Below, piece after piece: positions 23,996-30,887 of a stretch of 31,164 nt of DNA. Under the pieces are notes generated by a model. That model saw only the letters and a list, made by a program, of their open reading frames with translations. It was not told the origin of the DNA and did not search any database. Within the stretch, counting starts at the first letter, position 1. Each line of letters starts with the position of its first letter. The DNA is from CAZWUW01 sp964636895 (GTDB lineage: Bacteria > Bacillota > Thermincolia > Thermincolales > CAZWUW01): contig CAZWUW010000030.1 of NCBI GenBank assembly GCA_964636895.1, positions 1 through 31,164 of the forward strand, written 5' to 3'. The position numbers and the translations under genes were made by a program.

Positions 23996-25216
23996 CTAAC
24001 TAAACAGCCGGCCCAAAAAACCTTTTTTCTCCACCGGCTTAGATTTTAATTCACCGGGCCGGCCTTCATCGTAGATGACCAACTGGGCCAAGGCCCTGAT
24101 ACTTTCGGCAATTTTGGTATTGGCTTCATTGATTACAAAAGGCATCCCCTTGTTTACTGCCGCCACCGTCACCCGGCCATCACTGGGAATATGGGCAACC
24201 ACCTTCAAGCCCAGGCTGTCCTCCATATCCTGACATTTTATCCCGATATCACTGGAAGACCGGTTCAGCACCATTTTAACTTTTCCTTTCAGATGCAGGG
24301 TTTCCAGCACCTCCAGGCCAAGTTTGACATTTTTTATGGTCGGCAGGTCCAGTGCCACAATAATCAATATCTGATTACTGCGGTCCAGCGCAGTCAGTGT
24401 CGTCTCGTGAAAAAAGGGTGGGGTATCAATCAGGATATAGTCATAGGACTTTTTAAGAATCTCAATAATTTTTTCCACATGACTGCCGGTAATTAACTCG
24501 GCGTATTCCGGCCGGGTAGGGCAGGGCAGCACCTTAATGCCACTGCTGTGGTGCACCAGGTATTTTTCCATTAATTCCGCATCCATCTGCCCAATGTCCT
24601 GGATCAATTCCGTTATTGTCCTTTTGGGCATTACATTCAACATTACGGCGATATCACCAAATTGCAGGTCCAGGTCCACCATTACCACTTTTTGCTTTGC
24701 TTCCTGCAGCAGACTGACCGCAAGGTTTGTAGCAATAGTAGTTTTACCCACCCCGCCCTTGGTGCTGAAAATAGTGATGACTTGCGGCTCTTTTTTCTTT
24801 TCACCGCTCATCATCGTTTCCCCCAACTGCTGTCGGCGTCTTTGCTCCAGTTGATGAACCTTTCTGATAGTGCCGGCAAGTTCGTCACTGCTAAAGGGCT
24901 TTACCATGTATTCCCGGGCCCCTGCCACCATAGCTTTTTTCAGGTACTCCTGCTCCCCCTGAACGGACATAATGATAATAGAAATCTTGGGGAACCGGAC
25001 AGAGATTAATTCTGTGGCCGAAATACCGTCCAGCACAGGCATGTTAATATCCATTAAAATAATGTCCGGGTGTAATTCTTCTGCCAATTTAACAGCCTCT
25101 TCCCCATCGGCCGCTTCCCCAGCTATTTTTATATCTTCTTCAAAATACAGCAGACGCTTGATATTTTCTCTTGTTTCCGCTATATCGTCAGCTATCAGGA
25201 CATTAATGGACGGCAT
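23996..25216 (-). CDS. tadZ: TadZ/CpaE-like ATPase with intact receiver domain
   Basis: TadZ/CpaE localises the pilus machine in the cell. It is 406 residues in two parts. Residues 1-120 are a response-regulator receiver with all phosphorylation residues present: D10/D11, D56 in ILMDINMP, S84 and K106 in MVKPF. Residues 145-380 are a MinD/ParA-type ATPase with the deviant Walker A KGGVGKT (153-159), VVMVDLDLQFGDIAVML, and YDYILIDTPP. CpaE-type receivers are often degenerate, so the intact one is notable. GAGGTG precedes the ATG by eight bases. No partner kinase lies in the tad locus; DegS, 5 kb upstream, is the only histidine kinase in the window and has its own regulator. Confidence 0.93.
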   Translation of the reverse strand: MPSINVLIADDIAETRENIKRLLYFEEDIKIAGEAADGEEAVKLAEELHPDIILMDINMPVLDGISATELISVRFPKISIIIMSVQGEQEYLKKAMVAGAREYMVKPFSSDELAGTIRKVHQLEQRRRQQLGETMMSGEKKKEPQVITIFSTKGGVGKTTIATNLAVSLLQEAKQKVVMVDLDLQFGDIAVMLNVMPKRTITELIQDIGQMDAELMEKYLVHHSSGIKVLPCPTRPEYAELITGSHVEKIIEILKKSYDYILIDTPPFFHETTLTALDRSNQILIIVALDLPTIKNVKLGLEVLETLHLKGKVKMVLNRSSSDIGIKCQDMEDSLGLKVVAHIPSDGRVTVAAVNKGMPFVINEANTKIAESIRALAQLVIYDEGRPGELKSKPVEKKGFLGRLFS

Positions 25217-25239
25217 CTTTGATACACCTCACAAGGTAC

Positions 25240-26028
25240 TTATTTTACTAATAACTGTGAACTTTTAAAGGGCAGTCGGTTGTTAATGCTCCGGTCAGCC
25301 GGTGACCGCAGGGCAACGGCAAGTTTACCCTTTTCCAGCAGCATAGCAATAACCTGCACCTTATCAGGCGTAACCGCCAGCGTCAAGGTACTGTCGCTGC
25401 CCTCTGCTTTTTTTTCGCCGTTATCGGCAACTGCCGGCTGCAGGTTTTGGCCCACTGCCAATACCTCCACATTTTGCATCAGCACGTGAGTAACCGTAAT
25501 TTTTTCGGCATTAGCCTGCATATTGATCTGTCCGTTGTTGCCATTGTTACGTATTGTACCCGATGCCCGCACGTCAGGATCATCCAGTTCAATGGTACCG
25601 GTTAGATCCACCCGGTCCCCCGGCATAATCAGACCGCTAACCCCGGTTACATTATTGACCGGAATAGAAATTGCCCGCATCCCCAACGGTATCAGGTTGG
25701 CCAGACCGCCGGCGGCGCTAATCTGAGGCAGCAATTTTTCTTTTAAAAGCTGTTCGCCGGCCACCACGTCAGCCCGGGCCAGGTTGCCCACAACTTGATT
25801 GACGTCCGTTACCGCACTGGCATGTGCCGATTCCACAGGCACTTCCCGGATAACGACCATTTCCTTAGTGATAATGGTTTTAGCCGGAATAGCCATGGCG
25901 GCAACGGCAATTTTTTTAGTTTCCCTGTTTACAGCTGCATCTTTAAGCTGCCGCAGATAAAAATTTAACATCAGGGTCGTTAAAAGCCCAAAAATCACCG
26001 CCAGCAGCAGCACCTTTTTGTTGGACAT
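25240..26028 (-). CDS. cpaB: Flp pilus assembly protein CpaB/RcpC
   Basis: CpaB/RcpC is a membrane-anchored SAF-domain protein of Tad systems. After an N-terminal helix (VLLLAVIFGLLTTLMLNFYL) comes the SAF domain: AVAAMAIPAKTIITKEMVVIREVPVE, then NLARADVVAGEQLLKEKLL. The conserved RcpC region has GMRAISIPVNNVTGVSGLIMPGDRVDLTGT. The C-terminus includes LTLAVTPDKVQVIAMLLEKGKLAVALRSPAD. The start is uncertain between GTG 26037 and ATG 26028; the latter has GGTGA five bases before it. It lies between tadG and tadZ. No secretin follows, as expected for a single-membrane cell, so CpaB would act at the outer face of the membrane or in the cell wall. Confidence 0.92.
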   Translation of the reverse strand: MSNKKVLLLAVIFGLLTTLMLNFYLRQLKDAAVNRETKKIAVAAMAIPAKTIITKEMVVIREVPVESAHASAVTDVNQVVGNLARADVVAGEQLLKEKLLPQISAAGGLANLIPLGMRAISIPVNNVTGVSGLIMPGDRVDLTGTIELDDPDVRASGTIRNNGNNGQINMQANAEKITVTHVLMQNVEVLAVGQNLQPAVADNGEKKAEGSDSTLTLAVTPDKVQVIAMLLEKGKLAVALRSPADRSINNRLPFKSSQLLVK

Positions 26029-26044
26029 CCTGTTCACCAGCTTT

Positions 26045-26971
26045 CTAGTAAGTTAACTTGGCCCCGTATAGTCCGTAATCTGCAATGCCGGTGCCAATCT
26101 CAGCCGAAATAGTTTCTTGCACAAAAGTGGCCCGTACATTATTACGGTTGCCTGAACCATCTACACCTTCCAGGAAAAAGGCGGCAAACCCCAGTATTTT
26201 CACCTTTTTATTATCCACCTCGGCAATTACCGGCACCCAGACCAGCCGTGGGCAGTCAGGTTCATAGTCAGCATAAGAGCAAGGCGGTGTTCTGTTGCAG
26301 GCCGTGATGCGCGCATTAACGCCCTGCTCGGTAGGGCCCGACTTATTACCGGTTTCTTTATCCACAATTTGACCTACCGTCAATTGACCTGGGTAACCGT
26401 TTTTAGTCAATTCCCGGTACTCGGAACTACCGCCGCCCCCTCCGGTAAAATCCAGGATGCCGCGCCAACCGTTGTTATACGTACCTACACCATCCGCACT
26501 TTTGATAATATACTGCTGCCCGGCGACCAGCGGCTGCTCCAGAATAGACATGGGGATAGCTCCGCTCACAGCATTCGCGGGGCCAACCGACGCCTTAGCC
26601 AAGGCCCTTACGTTACTCATATCCCGACCTAATATTTTGGCAAAAATCAGGTTTACTGGTTTGGTTGACTGCACCTCCATTTGCTTATTATCCGGACTTA
26701 TTGTAATACTTAAGTCAGCAGGAGCAACGCCGTTTTTTTCAGCATATTCCTGTGCCTTTTGCACCGCCGCCACCGGATTATCCGGCAGTTCCTGCACACC
26801 GGCCATGACAGCGGCATCCATAGCCCGCACCAGCTGACTGCGTTTGACCAATAGCAAACCGACATCGGTCACCAGGGCGGTAAAACCCAAAAAGACGGAT
26901 AACCCGGCGGCCACCAGCACAATTACTGTACCCTCTTCTCTTTTTATCAGCCTCAGGAGAGTATTAATCAT
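26045..26971 (-). CDS. tadG: TadG-like pseudopilin (TadE/G-like N-terminus)
   Basis: A 308-residue protein whose N-terminus fits the TadG-like class (PF13400 type): a short basic leader, EEG, then a hydrophobic stretch TVIVLVAAGLSVFLGFTALV, and VGLLLVKRSQLVRAMDAAVMAGVQEL. Glycine 14 is the likely TadV cleavage point. Position +5 is Leu, not the Glu of true pilins. The extracellular part has a glycine run with SSEY and four clustered cysteines (CNRTPPCSYADYEPDCP contains three of them) that could bind metal or form disulfides. GGAGGT precedes the ATG by nine bases. It lies between tadE and cpaB. TadG may sit at the pilus tip or base; the function is inferred. Confidence 0.85.
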   Translation of the reverse strand: MINTLLRLIKREEGTVIVLVAAGLSVFLGFTALVTDVGLLLVKRSQLVRAMDAAVMAGVQELPDNPVAAVQKAQEYAEKNGVAPADLSITISPDNKQMEVQSTKPVNLIFAKILGRDMSNVRALAKASVGPANAVSGAIPMSILEQPLVAGQQYIIKSADGVGTYNNGWRGILDFTGGGGGSSEYRELTKNGYPGQLTVGQIVDKETGNKSGPTEQGVNARITACNRTPPCSYADYEPDCPRLVWVPVIAEVDNKKVKILGFAAFFLEGVDGSGNRNNVRATFVQETISAEIGTGIADYGLYGAKLTY

Positions 26972-26992
26972 ATCCCTAATACCTCCATTCCT

Positions 26993-27406
26993 TTACTCTA
27001 CCCGCATGGTGGTTTGCGCTCCGGCCTGATACGGATTGCCGGTAAACACGCTAATCACCGGCGCGATAATCTCCACCGGATAATAAACCGTCACCGCCAC
27101 GGCAGTCCCCCGGGTACGCATATGCTGAGCAGGATTAATATCCACCGTTACCTTGGCCGGATTTAAGGAAGCTGCACTGCTCTTTACAGCGTCGGATATT
27201 TGGCTGTCGGTTACAAGTTTTCCGTTCACGGCGGCATACCGGGCGCCTTCCCGGGCAGCACCGGTGACAATTATTTTGGCGTTTATAATACGCCCAAATT
27301 CCGTAATGCCAAAAATGATTAATATCAAAATGGGCAGCACCAGGGCCATTTCCACCAGCGCCTGCCCCCGCTCACTTTTTCGGAACCGGAGAAACCGTTT
27401 AAGCAT
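26993..27406 (-). CDS. tadE: TadE-like pseudopilin
   Basis: A 137-residue minor pilin. The class-III-like leader ends RKSERG and is followed by QALVEMALVLPILILIIFGI, with Glu at +5 after Gly14, the pattern processed by TadV. The remainder contains TEFGRIINAKIIVTGAAREGARYAA, the TadE family signature, and a small beta-rich domain. The ATG at 27406 is chosen because GAGGTG lies six bases before it; the GTG at 27415 overlaps the tadV stop. It is immediately downstream of the peptidase and upstream of tadG. TadE-type pseudopilins are thought to prime or cap Flp fibre assembly. Confidence 0.92.
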   Translation of the reverse strand: MLKRFLRFRKSERGQALVEMALVLPILILIIFGITEFGRIINAKIIVTGAAREGARYAAVNGKLVTDSQISDAVKSSAASLNPAKVTVDINPAQHMRTRGTAVAVTVYYPVEIIAPVISVFTGNPYQAGAQTTMRVE

Positions 27407-27411
27407 TGTCC

Positions 27412-27930
27412 TCACCTCACTATATAAGCCAACAGGCAGCCGATACCGATAGGTATGGCATAGGGCAGGGACTCGTGGTATTCAGCCTGGTCCAGGTTCT
27501 TTATAGCATTGTTGCGGCCGGCGCCGGCAAACAGCATGAAGATATTGGTGCCGATTCTTTTTACGGCAGCCATAAAACGCCCCTGTTTAACCAGCACAAC
27601 TACAGCTAGAACACCTCCGGCGATACCGGCACCGAGAAAGACAACAAATACAAACCCCGATCCCTGTAAGGCACCAACAGCGGTCAAAAGCTTCACGTCA
27701 CCGGCACCAAAGCCACCGAGCATAAAAGGAATTAACAGCAGCAGGAAGCCCAGCCCGGCCCCTTTTAATCCCGCCATTAACCCTGTCATCCCCTGAGCAA
27801 AGGCGTTCAGGGCAAGACCCGCAATGATGGCAGGTATTACTACCACATTAAGAATTTTTCTCTCCCGCAAATCTGTGTATATGGAAATAACTATCAGGAG
27901 CGCCAGAGTCCCGTCAATAATATAACTCAT
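27412..27930 (-). CDS. tadV: TadV/CpaA prepilin peptidase (A24 aspartic protease)
   Basis: A polytopic membrane peptidase of 172 residues that removes the leaders of Flp, TadE and TadG. The two catalytic aspartates are D20 in YTDLRERKILN and D78 in the GxGD motif GAGDVKLLTAVGA. About six hydrophobic segments are visible (for example LALLIVISIY, LGFLLLLIPFML and FVFVVFLGAGIAGGVLAVVV). There is no N-methylation domain, as usual for the short TadV/CpaA class. GGAGATGAGGAC precedes the ATG. It is the first gene after the Flp pilin and a strong hairpin, and its stop codon lies five bases before the tadE start. Confidence 0.94.
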   Translation of the reverse strand: MSYIIDGTLALLIVISIYTDLRERKILNVVVIPAIIAGLALNAFAQGMTGLMAGLKGAGLGFLLLLIPFMLGGFGAGDVKLLTAVGALQGSGFVFVVFLGAGIAGGVLAVVVLVKQGRFMAAVKRIGTNIFMLFAGAGRNNAIKNLDQAEYHESLPYAIPIGIGCLLAYIVR

Positions 27931-27963
27931 GTCCTCATCTCCGGATTTGGTCTTTGAGCAAAG

Positions 27964-27992
27964 AGACCCTACTTGATTTGCAAGTAGGGTCT
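27964..27992. terminator. Hairpin between flp and tadV
   Basis: A perfect 12-bp inverted repeat with a five-base loop (27964-27975, 27981-27992; arms AGACCCTACTTG and its complement). On the transcribed minus strand it is followed by CTTTGC, a poor T run. On the plus strand it is followed closely by a run of six T. It probably acts as a partial terminator and 3' stabiliser so that pilin is made in excess over the assembly proteins. Confidence 0.65.
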
Positions 27993-28005
27993 GAAAATTT
28001 TTTCT

Positions 28006-28170
28006 CTACTTCAGTTTATCGGCTACTGCTTGAAATTTTGCCTGTAGGTCCGGCCCCATTGTAACTAATACACCGATAACGCCGATTACCAGCAGCGCCA
28101 GAATCAAACCATATTCGGTCATGCCCTGACCTCTTTCTTCGTTCCACAATCTTTTTACCATTGTCAACAT
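28006..28170 (-). CDS. flp: Flp-type major pilin
   Basis: A 54-residue prepilin. A basic leader with RLWNEERG ends at Gly14 and is followed by QGMTEYGLILALLVIGVIGV. Cleavage after Gly14 would put Glu at +5 and Tyr at +6, the defining Flp signature. The mature protein would be about 40 residues: one hydrophobic helix and a short tail ending VADKLK. GGGGG stands seven bases before the ATG. It is the first gene of the Tad locus, directly behind a c-di-GMP riboswitch and terminator, and the peptidase TadV follows. It should form the Flp fibre used for adhesion. Only one flp copy is visible. Confidence 0.95.
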   Translation of the reverse strand: MLTMVKRLWNEERGQGMTEYGLILALLVIGVIGVLVTMGPDLQAKFQAVADKLK

Positions 28171-28229
28171 ACCAATACCCCCTTAAAATTTTTTTTGTTT
28201 TCGCTTGTTTAAGGATAGGCTTTTTTCAT

Positions 28230-28270
28230 CATAAAAGCCCTCTCCCCAAACTGCTTGGTGAGAAGGCTTT
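28230..28270 (-). terminator. Riboswitch-associated intrinsic terminator
   Basis: On the minus strand a 16-bp stem with one mismatch (28270-28255 with 28249-28234; arms start AAAGCC and end GGCTTT) has a five-base loop and is followed by T and then ATGATG. The T run is short. It lies 16 bases after the c-di-GMP aptamer and 64 bases before the flp start, the usual place for an expression platform. Bases just after the aptamer (GGGGAG, about 28286-28281) can pair with CTTCTC in the 5' arm. Confidence 0.7.
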
Positions 28271-28285
28271 GTACATACCACTCCC

Positions 28286-28373
28286 CTTCGGCAGCCTGGC
28301 GATCATAGTGGTTGTCCACCGTAGACCCATAGCTTTGCGCCACCGCCTTTCGACGGCTTCGCCTTTTTCGAAG
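28286..28373 (-). promoter_or_regulatory. Cyclic di-GMP-I (GEMM-I) riboswitch aptamer
   Basis: The 88-base element is closed by CTTCG/CGAAG (28373-28369 with 28290-28286). Inside it, in order, are the GEMM-I landmarks: GGCGAAGCC, a stem capped by a GAAA tetraloop (GTCGAAAGGC), GGCGCAAAGC (consensus GACGCAAAGC), ATGGGTCTA (the tetraloop-receptor side), CTATGA, and GCCAGGCTGCCG, matching the 3' consensus GCCGGGTTGCCG. Order and spacing fit the family. It precedes the Flp pilin and the Tad operon, a known type of target, and a terminator follows. Whether ligand turns the operon on or off cannot be read with confidence. Confidence 0.88.
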
Positions 28374-28431
28374 TCTTTTGTTTTTACTTCACCTTAACTT
28401 TATCATTAGTCCGGAGATTTGAATAGGTGCC

Positions 28432-28983
28432 TCAGGTCTTATTTTCAACCGGGACCTGAGTCCCATTTTGCTGCTGCGCCTCGGCATAGCGCTGCTGGGC
28501 CTCGGCGTAATGCTGCCGCGGCAGGAAGTACCTATGCGGATTGTGGATTATCACCTCGTACAGACTATTATAGATATCGTAATATGCCACCGTTTTTTGC
28601 AGGTCAAAACAACAAATTTTTTCTCCCCGGCTCATTTCCAGCCCAAGGCCGAAAGTTTCCTGCGGCCCTGTATAGCTGGCGGCATTAATAAATATAAACC
28701 CCCCGGGATACCGGGCCAGCCGGGCAATAATCCTGGGGGTCTCGTCCCAAGAGCCGTTATCAATAACAACCAATTCGATAGTTGTTGCGTTGCCATTACG
28801 CAATTGAGCCACTCGGCGCAAAATACCTTCTATCATCTCCTGCTGATTTCTAACCACCAGAATCAAACTTTTTTGCGGTTCATTTTCTTGCCGCCACCAA
28901 CGCCGGCGCAGCAAGTTTTTTACTACCAGCATAAAACCCAGTAACGCCAGGATATAAAGCAGGACTAACAAGCCTTCAACCAT
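28432..28983 (-). CDS. Membrane-anchored protein with partial GT2-like glycosyltransferase domain
   Basis: A 183-residue protein. Residues 3-22 form one membrane helix (EGLLVLLYILALLGFMLVV), followed by a basic patch (RRRWWR). The next 90 residues resemble the start of a family-2 glycosyltransferase: SLILVVRNQQEMIEGIL (like VIIPVRNEE) and ELVVIDNGSWDETPRIIARL (like IIVVDDGSTDNT). No DXD or C-terminal acceptor region follows, so it is about half a normal GT2. The tail has two copies of RYAEAQQ/HYAEAQQ. The ATG at 28983 follows GAGGTGG by six bases. It begins 63 bases after degU and ends just before the Tad riboswitch. Catalytic activity is doubtful; a scaffold or regulatory role is possible. 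It does not look frameshifted. Confidence 0.7.
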   Translation of the reverse strand: MVEGLLVLLYILALLGFMLVVKNLLRRRWWRQENEPQKSLILVVRNQQEMIEGILRRVAQLRNGNATTIELVVIDNGSWDETPRIIARLARYPGGFIFINAASYTGPQETFGLGLEMSRGEKICCFDLQKTVAYYDIYNSLYEVIIHNPHRYFLPRQHYAEAQQRYAEAQQQNGTQVPVENKT

Positions 28984-29046
28984 GACCTCCCACCTCACAC
29001 CGTTATCGCATAGTTATCTCATATTGCATTGTATGAGGTCGGCGGC

Positions 29047-29712
29047 TTAAAGGTTAACTATTTTGTTTTTGATGGCGTATAGCACCGCCTGGGTCCGGTC
29101 TTCCACCCCAAACTTGCGAAAAATGCTGCTGATATGATTTTTTACAGTTTTTTCACTGATAAACAGCTTCCTGGCAATATCCCCATTATGCTCACCGCTG
29201 GCAATATGACAAAGTATTTCTAATTCCCTGGGGGTCAGGGGCTCCTCCCCGGTACTTAGACCGGCCGCTATTTCGGCAGCAGGTAAAGGACCGGCACTTT
29301 CCTTAAAAAGTATCCTGGAAATCCGGTGGTCCATCACCGTTTCCCCGGCAAAAACCGCTCTGACCGTTGCAGTCAATGCGTCCGGCTTGATATCCTTGAG
29401 AATGTAACCATTAATCCCGGCGTTAAAAACCTCGTGAATACTTTTTTCACCGTCATCAACCGTCAGGGCAATAATCTGGACATCCGGGAACTCAGCTTTA
29501 ATCAGCCGGGCAGCGGGCAAGCCCCCCATTTGCGGCATATGCAAATCCATCAGCACCACATCCGGGAAAAGCAGCCGGGTTTTTTCCACTGCATCCTGAC
29601 CATCCCGCGCCTCCCCCACCACCAAGATAGCCGGGTCAAGACCCAGCACCCTGGTCAGGCCTTCTCTGATTAAAGGATGATCATCCGCAATTAATACTTT
29701 AATTAAGTCCAA
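29047..29712 (-). CDS. degU: DegU-like NarL/LuxR-family response regulator
   Basis: A 221-residue two-domain response regulator. The receiver has D10/D11, the phospho-acceptor D56 in VVLMDLHMP, T84 in IALTVDD and K106 in YILKDIKP. The C-terminal LuxR-type DNA-binding domain has EEPLTPRELEILCHIASGEHNGDIARKLFISEKTVKNHISSIFRKFGV and ends DRTQAVLYAIKN, very close to B. subtilis DegU. Translation appears to start at TTG (29712), overlapping the degS stop by ten bases and preceded by GGGGGGGGAG, so the pair is translationally coupled. In B. subtilis DegU controls flagellar, competence, exoenzyme and biofilm genes, which matches what is encoded downstream. Confidence 0.92.
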   Translation of the reverse strand: MDLIKVLIADDHPLIREGLTRVLGLDPAILVVGEARDGQDAVEKTRLLFPDVVLMDLHMPQMGGLPAARLIKAEFPDVQIIALTVDDGEKSIHEVFNAGINGYILKDIKPDALTATVRAVFAGETVMDHRISRILFKESAGPLPAAEIAAGLSTGEEPLTPRELEILCHIASGEHNGDIARKLFISEKTVKNHISSIFRKFGVEDRTQAVLYAIKNKIVNL

Positions 29713-30887
29713 ATCTCCCCCCCCTGTCCGGTCACCGGAATCCGGAAATTTACCTCTGTTCCTTTTCCCGGCACGGATTTTATTATCAGGCGGCCGCCCA
29801 GAAGTTCCGTCCGTTCCCGCATGCTAATCAGGCCAAATTTATCCCCGTTATTTGCAGCCAGTGTTTGTGGCAAGTCAAAACCCCGCCCGTCATCCTTTAC
29901 TACGGCAACAATCATCCTCGGCTTTATATCCAGCGTAACTTTTGCTCTATCAGCACAGGCATGTTTACGCACATTGTTCAACGCTTCCTGGATTAAGCGA
30001 AAGAGCGCGGTTTCCAGCGCCGGCGAAAATCTTTGTTCCACGCCCCGAAAAGATGTTTCCACCACTAAGCCGTATTTGTCCCGGTAATCTTCCAAGAATC
30101 TTTTCAGGGCCGGCACCAGGCCCAAATCGTCAAGCGCCATGGGACGCAGGTCAAAAATAATTTTACGCACATCCTGCAGGTTGCCTCTAACAACTTCCTT
30201 CAGTTCTTTTAACTCCTGCCGAACTTTTTCCGGATTTACATCCAGCAGCTTCTCACAAAACTCCATACGCAGCACGACATTGGCCATGGACTGCGCGGGA
30301 CCGTCATGTATTTCCCTGGCCACCCGCTTCCGTTCTTCCTCCTGGGCCTTGATTATCTGCAGGCCCAAATGCTGTCGCTGTTCTATACTTTCTATTTTAA
30401 TATTAATATCCTTAAGATTGCCCCCAATAAAATCCATTACGACTCCCACGTGAGAAACCAGGATTTCCGCCTGTTCCGCGGTCTTCTGTAAACCGGTAAG
30501 TCTTTGCCCCAGTTCTTTTCGCTGGGCCTGCAACTGACTGTGGCGCTCCTTTAACAGCATAAGTTGTATTTGCAGTTCTTTAACATTTTCGAAGGCCTTC
30601 TTAATAACTGACTCAGAATACTTTTCAAAATTGTTGCTGACCTCACCCAATTGTTGCCGGGCTTTCTGCTCACGCTGTTCCAGGATTGCCGTTTCTTGCG
30701 CGGTCTGGCTAAGCCGGTGATTCAGCCCGGCAAGCTCAGTTTCTACCCTAAGGCACTCCGCCCGGGCGTTTTCGGCAATGCCAAAAAGCCGCACCTTCCC
30801 GTCTTCAATGGATTTGGTGGTTTCTTTCACTACCACGTCAAGAGTTTTCAATTCTTGTTTCTTTGTGTCGGTAGCAAAATTTCCCAT
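29703..30887 (-). CDS. degS: DegS-like cytoplasmic sensor histidine kinase
   Basis: A 394-residue soluble HisKA_3 kinase. The N-terminal half is a long coiled coil of the DegS type (EVSNNFEKYSESVIKKAFENVKELQIQL is directly comparable to B. subtilis DegS). The phosphorylated histidine is H194 in RVAREIHDGPAQSMANV. Next come DVRKIIFDLRPMALDDLGLVPAL and a HATPase domain with ALFRLIQEALNNVRKHA (N box), VKDDGRGFD (G1) and FGLISMRERTELLGG (G2). There is no membrane segment, as in DegS. GAGGTGG lies seven bases before the ATG. It overlaps degU. A GCAGG...AGTCGAA segment lies in its leader. Confidence 0.93.
   Translation of the reverse strand: MGNFATDTKKQELKTLDVVVKETTKSIEDGKVRLFGIAENARAECLRVETELAGLNHRLSQTAQETAILEQREQKARQQLGEVSNNFEKYSESVIKKAFENVKELQIQLMLLKERHSQLQAQRKELGQRLTGLQKTAEQAEILVSHVGVVMDFIGGNLKDINIKIESIEQRQHLGLQIIKAQEEERKRVAREIHDGPAQSMANVVLRMEFCEKLLDVNPEKVRQELKELKEVVRGNLQDVRKIIFDLRPMALDDLGLVPALKRFLEDYRDKYGLVVETSFRGVEQRFSPALETALFRLIQEALNNVRKHACADRAKVTLDIKPRMIVAVVKDDGRGFDLPQTLAANNGDKFGLISMRERTELLGGRLIIKSVPGKGTEVNFRIPVTGQGGEIWT

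Noticed and set aside
28014..28021. GCCGATAA-like match to a sigma-28 -10 element on the minus strand
   Set aside because: It lies inside the flp coding sequence near its 3' end and no promoter is needed there.
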